Shown here in pieces: positions 15,314 to 21,079 of a stretch of 34,458 bases of DNA; the stretch's first letter is position 1; each line of letters opens with the position of its first letter. The position numbers and the translations under genes are program-made. Source of the stretch: a virus. Under the pieces are notes generated by a model, which saw nothing but the letters and a program-made list of their open reading frames with translations, was not told the origin of the DNA and did no database searches. The DNA lies in the IMG/VR virus record IMGVR_UViG_3300046837_000164, positions 1-34,458 of that record, one strand, 5' to 3'.

Positions 15314-16077
15314 ACCGCTGCAGCGTTCTTGCGGCGACGAGCCAGCCCCACCATGAACATGCCGGCCGCGATCAGACCAGGGATACCCGCACCGACTATG
15401 GGAGCTGGCACCGCTGCCGTCGGTCCCGGCTCAATGAAGAACGAATCCGGCCCGTCATTGAGGCCCGACATGCGAGCGACGAAGAGAACAGTGTCGCCCA
15501 CACTGACACCATTGAGCGTCAAGCCGCTGATCGTGTAGTCGGGGAACCCGGTGCCATTGTTGATGTCCGGCACGTTGCCGGCAGTGCCGCCCGTGAACGA
15601 CGACAGTACCGTGTGGGTGGTTAGATCGAGGAAGTAGAATGAGTTGAGAGTCTGCGCGGTGCCGGTATCGTTGATGTCGACACCGATCGAGAAGCCTAAG
15701 CTGCCGGGAGTCGCACCATTGGCCAACAGGAACGTCAGCAGCGGACTGCCGCTGCCGATTGTGTAGCCGGTGGCGAAGGTGTTATCGGCCAAGAAATTCC
15801 GGCCGCCGTTGCCCTGGTCGCTAAAAGCCTCGATGGTCGTTAGGTTGCCGCTGTTGCTGTAGTCGTTATAGCCGAAGCCAGCCGGTTGCTGCGGCTGGTT
15901 CTCGCCCGAGATAATCGCTGGAGCATTTTGCGGCTGGTTGCCATTCGGCACTGTGGCCGACAGCGTCAGCGTGGTGCCGGTGCCTGTCCAATTCTGACCG
16001 CCCAGAATGATGTCGGCCTTCGCTGACACCGGTAACAGCATCAGCGCGGCGGCTGATGCCAGTAGCACATTTCTCAT
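15310..16077 (-). CDS. Exported protein with PEP-CTERM-like C-terminal sorting signal
   Basis: 255 aa; GGAG lies 8-11 bases before ATG 16077. Residues 1-21 form a signal peptide (RNVLLASAAALMLLPVSAKA, cut likely after AKA). The body is beta-rich and low in Lys/Arg (LGFSIGVDINDTGTAQTLNSFYFLDL). The C-terminus has the tripartite sorting layout: VPAPIVGAGIPGL, a hydrophobic helix (IAAGMFMVGLA) and a basic end (RRRKN). This VPxPxVGAGxPGL variant is common in Bradyrhizobium-type PEP-CTERM proteins, which depend on a host exosortase. So the phage probably expresses an envelope-anchored or secreted surface protein in the lysogen. It runs against the lysis genes next to attP, the usual place for cargo genes. 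Confidence 0.85.
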   Translation of the reverse strand: MRNVLLASAAALMLLPVSAKADIILGGQNWTGTGTTLTLSATVPNGNQPQNAPAIISGENQPQQPAGFGYNDYSNSGNLTTIEAFSDQGNGGRNFLADNTFATGYTIGSGSPLLTFLLANGATPGSLGFSIGVDINDTGTAQTLNSFYFLDLTTHTVLSSFTGGTAGNVPDINNGTGFPDYTISGLTLNGVSVGDTVLFVARMSGLNDGPDSFFIEPGPTAAVPAPIVGAGIPGLIAAGMFMVGLARRRKNAAAV

Positions 16078-16120
16078 GAGAGTTCTCCGTCAGGTGCCAG
16101 GATCCTGAGAGGCACCGCGC

Positions 16121-16151
16121 AGCCCACCGTATGGGCAGGGCGGTACGTCCG
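16121..16151 (-). promoter_or_regulatory. 31-bp leader element, copy before the exported-protein gene
   Basis: Matches 16700-16730 at 29 of 31 bases. It contains GCCCA-N5-TGGGC; the two mismatches both fall in the 5-base loop. It begins 43 bases upstream of ATG 16077, right after the methyltransferase stop. It may be a promoter or operator, or a transcribed hairpin, shared by both genes. Confidence 0.55.
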
Positions 16152-16153
16152 TT

Positions 16154-16696
16154 TCATGGGTTGGCCTCGAAGAATGCCTGCGAGAATCCGGCCGGCGTTT
16201 CACTCCGCCTCGCCGCCCGGTGAGGTGATGGCGGCAGCAGGTGCATCCTGCTGCCCTCGGTCGCCGGCACTCGTGCCTTGTATGGAGCGTTGAAGCGGCC
16301 CCAGAGGCAGGTACGTTTCGTGTAGGCGTCGCCATAGTCGGCCGGATCGAACAGCATCACCGGCTCGCCCAGCCAGCGGTTCAGCCGCCCGACCGGATTC
16401 TCGATGACCCACCACTGCGGGCGGTGAATGAGGATGATCCGGCAGGCGGCGTCGACCGCGGACAGACCGTCGAGCAGGACCTCTTCGCCCTTGCCCGCCC
16501 ACCAGCGCGCCCCGCTGCCGGCAAACTCGGTGCATGGTGGCGCCGCCAAGACGCCGCGCACCGGATAGGGCAGCGCCTCGAACAGACGCACGTCCTCTCC
16601 GTGCTTCAGATCTATCTGCCTCACGTCGTAGCCGGCCTCGCGGTACGGGCGTGACCAGTTGCCGGTGAAGTCGAAAAGGGAGAGGATCGTCAGCAT
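16154..16696 (-). CDS. Compact cytosine-C5 DNA methyltransferase-like protein
   Basis: 180 aa from ATG 16696; the frame is open to 16774, but the 31-bp leader lies there. Motif-I-like LTILSLFDFTGNWSRPYREAGYDV binds AdoMet in this family. Residues 53-55 are PPC with the nucleophile Cys55, and residues 98-100 (IEN) correspond to motif VI. It is half the size of normal Dcm enzymes and lacks an obvious QxRxR motif VIII and a large target-recognition domain. Small proteins of this kind are common in phages and are usually annotated as methyltransferases, but activity is unproven. It could protect phage DNA from host restriction. Confidence 0.7.
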   Translation of the reverse strand: MLTILSLFDFTGNWSRPYREAGYDVRQIDLKHGEDVRLFEALPYPVRGVLAAPPCTEFAGSGARWWAGKGEEVLLDGLSAVDAACRIILIHRPQWWVIENPVGRLNRWLGEPVMLFDPADYGDAYTKRTCLWGRFNAPYKARVPATEGSRMHLLPPSPHRAARRSETPAGFSQAFFEANP

Positions 16697-16699
16697 TTC

Positions 16700-16730
16700 A
16701 GCCCACCTGATGGGCAGGGCGGTACGTCCG
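16700..16730 (-). promoter_or_regulatory. 31-bp leader element, copy before the methyltransferase gene
   Basis: Near-identical to 16121-16151 (29 of 31). It ends three bases before ATG 16696, so its 3' part also supplies AGGTGG as a ribosome site. The hairpin GCCCA-N5-TGGGC would cover that site. Its location before a second leftward gene makes a regulatory role more likely than chance. Confidence 0.55.
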
Positions 16731-16758
16731 CGTGCGGGGAGAACGAAGAGAGATTCTC

Positions 16759-16784
16759 TCCACGTCCCCTCCACGTCTGGGTGT
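16759..16784 (-). repeat. Degenerate copy of the integrase 3' end
   Basis: 23 of 26 bases match 16943-16968, inside the integrase gene. On the minus strand it reads TPRRGGDVER, compared with TPKRGADVER near the integrase C-terminus. The two copies flank attP. It may be a relic of another integrase left by a past integration or recombination event. Confidence 0.6.
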
Positions 16785-16787
16785 TCC

Positions 16788-16839
16788 GATTGGTGCTGAT
16801 TGGTGCCGGTTTGTTCCGGCTAGTGCCGAGGAAGTGCCC
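16788..16839. promoter_or_regulatory. Short direct repeats beside attP, possible integrase arm sites
   Basis: GATTGGTGC occurs at 16788-16796 and 16798-16806, ten bases apart. Weaker relatives (GCTAGTGCC at 16819 and GAAGTGCCC at 16831) follow. Short repeats in helical phase near the core are what arm-type binding sites of tyrosine integrases look like. There is no direct proof. Confidence 0.35.
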
Positions 16840-16845
16840 GTAAAA

Positions 16846-16892
16846 TGGTGGGCGCTGTAGGGATTGAACCTACGACCTCTCCCGTGTGAAGG
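16846..16892 (-). other. attP core: 3' part of tRNA-Val(CAC)
   Basis: On the minus strand these 47 bases equal tRNA positions 30-76: anticodon loop TTCACAC (anticodon CAC), variable loop AGGTC, T-arm GTAGG-TTCAATC-CCTAC, acceptor strand AGCGCCC, A73 and CCA. No 5' half of the tRNA is present, so it is not a tRNA gene. Tyrosine-integrase phages carry such 3' fragments to restore the host tRNA on integration. It lies 29 bases past the integrase stop. The host attB should be the 3' half of its tRNA-Val(CAC) gene. Confidence 0.85.
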
Positions 16893-16920
16893 GACAACCG
16901 ATATGTGCAATATCAACATC

Positions 16921-17946
16921 TTAAGCCTTTCCGCGCTTTCGTTCCACGTCCGCTCCACGTTTGGGCGTCGGCAACAATGCGGCCTGCTGCGCCTCGCTGG
17001 TGGGCTCGCTATGGGCATATCTCTCCACTGACGCCATGTCTGCCCAAGCTCCTGTACGGGTGAGGCCGAGTGCATCGAGCCCTCCGTATAGTCTCATCCA
17101 GGTCGCATAGTTATGACGGAAAACGTGAAAGGCGGTTCGCGCAGGAAGATCAATCCCGGCGTGGTCACAAGCCTCACTAAAAATGTCCCGCAGCCGACCT
17201 CCGTTATGGAAACGGAACAATCGCCCATTCCTGGCAAGGGTGCGAGGGTGTCCGGCAAGGGAGGCGACGACGACGGGCGGCAGATACACGGCACGGGGCT
17301 CTCCCGTCTTGGTGTCGGGGACGTAGGCATATTCCCGCTGCAGGTCGACCTGCTCGCATTGCAGCCCAAGCCCTTCTGACAACCGCAGGCCGGTGTAGTT
17401 GAGAAGCGTACAGAAGATGCCAAACTCGGCATCAATCTTGGATGCTTCGTCCAGCAGTGCAAATGTCTGCTCTGGCTTGAGCCAGAATGTCCGTTTGCTG
17501 CCGCGCCAGCCTTTCGGCCGCTTAATCTTTTTCTCGATCCCGACATGTTTCAGGATGGCAGAAACCGGTGTGTAGACTTGCCGGTTGCGCGTTGATGCCG
17601 GTGAGGCCGGATAGAGTTCGTTGGCCAAGGTGTCGATCGCCACTTGGTCAATGTCGGACAGAAGCTTCGTCGGCCATTTGTTGCAAATGGCCTCGACATA
17701 TTGCCGTTCCCCGCCGGCCAGCATGTAGGCTTTTGCTGCGCTCAAGAACAACTCCGGGTCGGCGACCTTGGCGGGATTGGAAAACTCACCACGCTCCGCT
17801 TGTCGCTTCCAGGTACTGAAGATCGTGGCAGCGGCTCGCCTCTCGCTAGCGCCCGTACTTCGGTCAAGAGCGATGCCGAGGTATTTCCCTCGGACGTACC
17901 AGAACGGCGTTTTGCCCTGACGGGGAGGGACGAGTTTCCAGGGCAT
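16921..17946 (-). CDS. int: Tyrosine recombinase (phage integrase)
   Basis: 341 aa, ATG 17946. It integrates and, with the excisionase, excises the phage at attP/attB. Catalytic set: Arg188 in NYTGLRLSEGLGL, Lys213 in TKTGEPRAV, His274-x-x-Arg277 in FHVFRHNYATW, Trp301 in place of the usual second His, and the nucleophile Tyr310 in ASVERYAH. The N-terminal part (DRSTGASERRAAATIFSTWKRQAERG) fits the arm- and core-binding domains. It is the last gene of the leftward early operon and points at attP. The excisionase-like frame overlaps its first 205 bases. The basic end TPKRGADVERKRGKA has a degenerate copy beyond attP. Confidence 0.96.
   Translation of the reverse strand: MPWKLVPPRQGKTPFWYVRGKYLGIALDRSTGASERRAAATIFSTWKRQAERGEFSNPAKVADPELFLSAAKAYMLAGGERQYVEAICNKWPTKLLSDIDQVAIDTLANELYPASPASTRNRQVYTPVSAILKHVGIEKKIKRPKGWRGSKRTFWLKPEQTFALLDEASKIDAEFGIFCTLLNYTGLRLSEGLGLQCEQVDLQREYAYVPDTKTGEPRAVYLPPVVVASLAGHPRTLARNGRLFRFHNGGRLRDIFSEACDHAGIDLPARTAFHVFRHNYATWMRLYGGLDALGLTRTGAWADMASVERYAHSEPTSEAQQAALLPTPKRGADVERKRGKA
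16943..16968 (-). repeat. Integrase 3'-end segment duplicated across attP
   Basis: Partner of 16759-16784 (23 of 26 bases). Here it is part of the intact integrase reading frame, encoding the region around TPKRGADVER. Confidence 0.6.
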
Positions 17947-18104
17947 GGCATGGCCTCGATCAGGCGGGCTACATCTTCGTCGGTGAATAACTTTTTCCGA
18001 CCGAAAGACCGATAGTAGGGGTAATCCCGGATAAAATCCTGCAAGCTGCGGCGGCTTATCCGCAGCTTTGTGGCCGTTTCGTCCATGGTGTGGAGAGCAG
18101 TCAT
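17742..18104 (-). CDS. Excisionase-like small HTH protein
   Basis: 120 aa from ATG 18104, overlapping the stop of the RecT-like gene (ATGA). The N-terminal 50 residues (DETATKLRISRRSLQDFIRDYPYYRSFGRKKLFTDEDVARLIEAM) fit the MerR-like winged helix of excisionases and AlpA-type regulators: a helix-turn-helix, a basic wing and an EDVxxLIEAM end. Residues after ~52 are encoded out of frame within the integrase gene and look non-native, so the working domain is N-terminal. It would bend DNA at attP and steer recombination to excision. Overlap with int couples the two. Confidence 0.75.
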   Translation of the reverse strand: MTALHTMDETATKLRISRRSLQDFIRDYPYYRSFGRKKLFTDEDVARLIEAMPCPGNSSLPVRAKRRSGTSEGNTSASLLTEVRALARGEPLPRSSVPGSDKRSVVSFPIPPRSPTRSCS

Positions 18105-18964
18105 CCGGTTGCCGCGGCCTTATCCGCTTCCGCGGCCGCAGGCTTGAAGCGCCGCCGGAGTGCGGCCTCCATTATCTTCTGGTCGGCCGGCTCGACCGTC
18201 TTCCATGCCTCTTTGAGGGCGGCGCTACCCTTCGCCGCCGCGATCGCCAGCACGTCGTCGAGCCGCGCGATGCGGTCGGTGGTAGTTTCCTCGGCCGCGC
18301 CGAAATCAAAACCCTCAGGCGCGGCCGAGGCATCGGGATCGGACGGATGGGGCTCGTCGATCTCCCGAACTTCTCCCGTTTCCGGGTCGTGTTGGAGCTG
18401 GGCATCCGCCAGCGGCTTGTGGGCATCCCGCGGGACCGCCAGTTCCAGCGGCGCGGGCTTTGGTGCTGCGCGCGGCGTGGTGTCTGCGCCGGGGATGTCG
18501 CCGACCTCGGTCTCGTCGAGGAAGCCGAGCCCGCAGATCGACAGAGTGGCGCGGCGCTTGGCCTTGGTCTCGGCCTTCATCAAGGTGTTAGCCAGCAACT
18601 CGCCGCGCAGGTTGGTGATACTGACGGCGCCGGTGGCAACGTCGGTGCGACCCTTGGCGTTGCGCACCTTGGCGGTGACGATGTAGATGCCTTCGCGCTG
18701 GCTCTCGCTCAGGGCCTCGACCGACACGCCGTGAATGTTTCGGAGTTGGTCGGTGCAGTCACGCAGCGCATAGAGCACCTCCTTGCCGCTCAGCGTGATG
18801 TAAGCGAAAGGCTTTGTCAGCGGGTTTAGGCCGAGGCTTTCACATACCTTAAAGTAATAGTTACTCTTCTGCTCAGGCGTCAGCTTGGAAAGGTCGCCTT
18901 TGATGACAACTCGTTCGATCAGGTCGCCGGGAGTGGATGGGGCCAGGTTGTTCATGTTGTTCAT
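18101..18964 (-). CDS. RecT/Bet-like single-strand annealing protein (putative)
   Basis: 287 aa from ATG 18964 (or ATG 18955); the upstream open frame to 19189 lies over the HNH gene and is a shadow. The core IKGDLSKLTPEQKSNYYFKVCESLGLNPLTKPFAYITLSGKEVLYALRDCTDQLR resembles the N-terminal half of phage RecT/Bet-type proteins (SLGLNPLtkPFxYi...). It continues with a beta-rich VSVEALSESQREGIYIVTAKV and TKAKRRATLSICGLGFLDE. The C-terminus is acidic and Ala-rich. The YqaJ-type exonuclease two genes upstream supports a recombination pair like Exo/Bet. The family call is inference, since the core is not strictly diagnostic. Confidence 0.6.
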   Translation of the reverse strand: MNNMNNLAPSTPGDLIERVVIKGDLSKLTPEQKSNYYFKVCESLGLNPLTKPFAYITLSGKEVLYALRDCTDQLRNIHGVSVEALSESQREGIYIVTAKVRNAKGRTDVATGAVSITNLRGELLANTLMKAETKAKRRATLSICGLGFLDETEVGDIPGADTTPRAAPKPAPLELAVPRDAHKPLADAQLQHDPETGEVREIDEPHPSDPDASAAPEGFDFGAAEETTTDRIARLDDVLAIAAAKGSAALKEAWKTVEPADQKIMEAALRRRFKPAAAEADKAAATG

Positions 18965-19428
18965 TCTCCTAATGAGGCAAATTCTCCAAAATGATCGCGC
19001 GCCGCCGCACAGTACGCAGCATGAGCATCTTGAGCATTTTGAAAACTTCCGAGAAATTTTCCAGCGATCGACGAAAACCATCTGTTCCGTCTCTTGTCGT
19101 AATACGCACCTTTCAGGCCGGATGACGTATCGATATGCCGCCTCACATTCGCGGCGTTTTGCTTTCTCGTTGCGAGTCGCAAATTGCAAAGTCTATTGTC
19201 GGATCGATCACCATTGATGTGATCTATCTCGGCAGACGGCATCTCTCCATATTCGAAGAACCAAGCCAGCCGATGTGCCAAGTAGCGTCGACTGTGAATT
19301 TCTATTTCCCAATAACCACTGCGCATTAAACTTCCAGCACGCGCGCCATAGCGGCATTTATGTCTACTGATCGACCAATGAAAAAATCCCGTGACGGGAT
19401 CATATGTCAATTCATCAAGCGGATTCAT
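18961..19428 (-). CDS. HNH homing endonuclease with C-terminal AP2 domain
   Basis: 155 aa from ATG 19428 (14-base overlap with the exonuclease gene); its stop overlaps the RecT-like ATG (ATGA). The HNH_3 type nuclease is RLAWFFEYGEMPSAEIDHINGDRSDNRLCNLRLATRKQNAAN, with IDHINGD and the N..NLRLAT signature. It is followed by an AP2-like part, GLKGAYYDKRRNRWFSSIAGKFLGSFQNAQDAHAAYCAAARDHFGEFA. This is the classic free-standing phage homing endonuclease. Its GC is visibly lower than that of the flanking recombination genes, which suggests later insertion between the exonuclease and annealing genes. Confidence 0.9.
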   Translation of the reverse strand: MNPLDELTYDPVTGFFHWSISRHKCRYGARAGSLMRSGYWEIEIHSRRYLAHRLAWFFEYGEMPSAEIDHINGDRSDNRLCNLRLATRKQNAANVRRHIDTSSGLKGAYYDKRRNRWFSSIAGKFLGSFQNAQDAHAAYCAAARDHFGEFASLGE

Positions 19429-20212
19429 TTGTACATTCTCGCAATGAGAGTCTACCGGCCCGGTCACGAGTCACACGCACTCCGTGCCCCTCGCACTTCT
19501 TGGCATCGGCCGGGACCATGGCCTTGAGTGTTTTCTCGGCCTGTTCGGCTTGCCGCTTGGCGGCAATGTTCTCCAGCCAGAGCGATGCTTCGGCGCCCCA
19601 TGTGTTGTTGCCTTCCATGTCATAGACCTTGCCCGGTATTGGCGGCACCACCGGCCCGTCGATCTTGACCGGCGGTGTGCGTGACTGCACGCAAGCCATG
19701 AACGCGGTGGCGCGCTGCCATAACTCCGCGCCGTAGTCCTCGTCCCATTCGACGAGGTCGACGATCGGCTCGCGGGCGCCAAGGACGATCGACAGCGCAC
19801 ATTGTTTCACGCCGGTCATCGCCATCTGCCAGTGCAGTTGCGGCTGATAGCGGCTGACCAACACCTCGAATGGCTCGTGGCCGCCGCAGTGTTTCGTCTC
19901 GATCGGACAGCCGTGCAGATCGGACCATCCGTCGAGCGTGCAGGCCGCCCAGCCGTTGGAATGTGCGACGACCTCGCCGCGGCGTGATACCGGGCCGCGC
20001 TTGAGGTCAAACCAGTCGAGGTTCAATTGCTCGGTGCATTCGCCGAGCCGCACCGGCCAGACCTCGGACAAGTCTTCCGGCACAAACGCCGGATCGTCGG
20101 TCAGTTCCAGATACAACGCCATGATCCGGGCGACATCGGCTACCATCAGGCAGGCCACTCTGCTGGCGGTCAGCTTGCCGCGGCGGGCGTCGATCTGGGC
20201 GGGCGTCAGCAT
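19415..20212 (-). CDS. YqaJ-type viral exonuclease (lambda Exo-like nuclease fold)
   Basis: 265 aa from ATG 20212. It would degrade one strand of duplex ends so the annealing protein can act. Nuclease marks: LTASRVACLM near the start, LGECTEQLNLDWFD (Glu), TLDGWSDLHGCPIETKHCGG (Asp and the E-x-K pair), and SRYQPQLHWQMAMTGV (the Q/Y helix). These follow the PD-(D/E)XK order of YqaJ/lambda Exo proteins. A C-terminal helical segment (LENIAAKRQAEQAEKTLKAM) is also normal. Tight overlaps with both neighbours put it in the leftward early operon. Confidence 0.87.
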   Translation of the reverse strand: MLTPAQIDARRGKLTASRVACLMVADVARIMALYLELTDDPAFVPEDLSEVWPVRLGECTEQLNLDWFDLKRGPVSRRGEVVAHSNGWAACTLDGWSDLHGCPIETKHCGGHEPFEVLVSRYQPQLHWQMAMTGVKQCALSIVLGAREPIVDLVEWDEDYGAELWQRATAFMACVQSRTPPVKIDGPVVPPIPGKVYDMEGNNTWGAEASLWLENIAAKRQAEQAEKTLKAMVPADAKKCEGHGVRVTRDRAGRLSLRECTNESA

Positions 20213-20448
20213 CTGTGAGCCACTTCGTAAACGACGACCGCGCCCTGAGCGATGTAACCATCCGCATAGCGGCGAGGCCCGGCAAACACCGCATAGCCGC
20301 TGGTGTCGTCGACGCGGTTCATGATTTCGGTGATCGCATCCTGCACTGCATCACGGCTGGCAGCGGTGATCCGGTAAAGCACACGATTGTGCTGATTGGG
20401 ATCGGGCTCGATCTCAAACACGACGCCATGGGAATTCTTGGCGGTCAT
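20206..20448 (-). CDS. Hypothetical protein in the recombination operon
   Basis: 80 aa from ATG 20448, overlapping the previous gene by 4 bases and the exonuclease by 7. The larger frame to 20616 is a shadow. Sequence: VVFEIEPDPNQHNRVLYRITAASRDAVQDAITEIMNRV, then a Gly/Tyr-rich strand region (SGYAVFAGPRRYADGYIAQG). It looks like a small alpha/beta protein. No family recognised; co-transcription suggests an accessory recombination role. Confidence 0.6.
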   Translation of the reverse strand: MTAKNSHGVVFEIEPDPNQHNRVLYRITAASRDAVQDAITEIMNRVDDTSGYAVFAGPRRYADGYIAQGAVVVYEVAHRC

Positions 20449-20867
20449 TCGCGATATCCCCAACCATACAAGACGGCTGGGCGGCCAGAGGTCGTTCGTC
20501 TGGTCTGATAGATCACGCGCCCCATCTCGTCCGCTATCAGTTTGGACGTGTCGCCGAGATACCAGACCTTGACCGGATTGCCGGTAAGCCGGTCGGTGCC
20601 AATTTTGTAAAGGCACCGGCGCTTAATGAAGAGGTCAGTGCGAATCCGCGCGCTGATCGACTCGTGTTTTCCTTTGCCGCCAGCTTTTTTGGCAGCGATC
20701 TCGCATTCCTCGCATGTCCTGAGCTGTCCGTGCTCGGTCCACGCCTTGAACCATCGTTCACACCGATCCGCCATCGAGCTGGAAAATTCCTCGGCAGCTT
20801 CGGCGGCAGAGGCAGAGGTGGCGCTTTCGGCGACGAAGCCAGGGCCGCCCGGATAATGCTTGTTCAT
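20445..20867 (-). CDS. Hypothetical protein with a Cys pair
   Basis: 140 aa. ATG 20867 has GGAG six bases upstream and overlaps the stop of the preceding small gene (ATGA), so it is preferred over the longer frame to 20981. Features: an Ala-rich helix (SATSASAAEAAEEFSSSMADRCERWFKAWTEHG), CEECE in a basic region, and a C-terminal beta part (RTDLFIKRRCLYKIGTDRLTGNPVKVWYLGDTSKL). It may bind metal or nucleic acid, but nothing is diagnostic. Confidence 0.6.
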   Translation of the reverse strand: MNKHYPGGPGFVAESATSASAAEAAEEFSSSMADRCERWFKAWTEHGQLRTCEECEIAAKKAGGKGKHESISARIRTDLFIKRRCLYKIGTDRLTGNPVKVWYLGDTSKLIADEMGRVIYQTRRTTSGRPAVLYGWGYRE

Positions 20868-21028
20868 TGCCGCTCCGCCTTCGCGCCATGGATTCGATAG
20901 TGCTTGATGGCCTTTCGGATCATGTTTTTTCGCTCGCGCATTGTCGTCGGCAAAACGAAACCGAGCCAGCATCGCCGGCATCGGAAAAGTTTTCTTCCTC
21001 GTTCAGTTGTTCGGACAAGAGCGCGCAT
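20864..21028 (-). CDS. Small C2H2-zinc-finger-like protein
   Basis: 54 aa from ATG 21028 to TGA 20864-20866; the stop overlaps the next ATG. The sequence includes FRCRRCWLGFVLP and, 20 residues after the second Cys, HYRIH, giving C-x2-C-x20-H-x3-H. The spacing is longer than in eukaryotic fingers but fits a small zinc-binding domain such as the Ros/MucR type of alphaproteobacteria. It is very basic, so DNA or RNA binding is likely. The ATG directly abuts the repeated element at 21029-21072 with only a weak GGA as ribosome site. Coding status rests on the overlap and the motif. Confidence 0.55.
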   Translation of the reverse strand: MRALVRTTERGRKLFRCRRCWLGFVLPTTMRERKNMIRKAIKHYRIHGAKAERQ

Positions 21029-21072
21029 GGGGTCCAAAGGAAGGGGTCCAAAGGATCAATCCTTTGGACCCC
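21029..21072 (-). promoter_or_regulatory. Three-copy repeat able to form two alternative hairpins before the zinc-finger-like gene
   Basis: On the minus strand the order is GGGGTCCAAAGG, six bases, CCTTTGGACCCC, two bases, CCTTTGGACCCC, then ATG 21028. The first block can pair with either of the next two. The near pairing makes a 14-bp stem right after the stop of the gene ending at 21080. The far pairing would take up the bases just before the ATG. It could be a terminator, attenuator or processing site. Confidence 0.6.
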
Positions 21073-21079
21073 AGGTTGC

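Noticed and set aside
16846-16892. Functional tRNA gene
   Set aside because: Only positions 30-76 of tRNA-Val are present, with no D-arm or 5' acceptor strand; it is an attachment site.
16698-17075. 125-codon minus-strand ORF across attP
   Set aside because: Passes through the tRNA fragment and out of frame through the integrase end. Only its integrase-like relic (TPRRGGDVER) is meaningful and is reported as a repeat.
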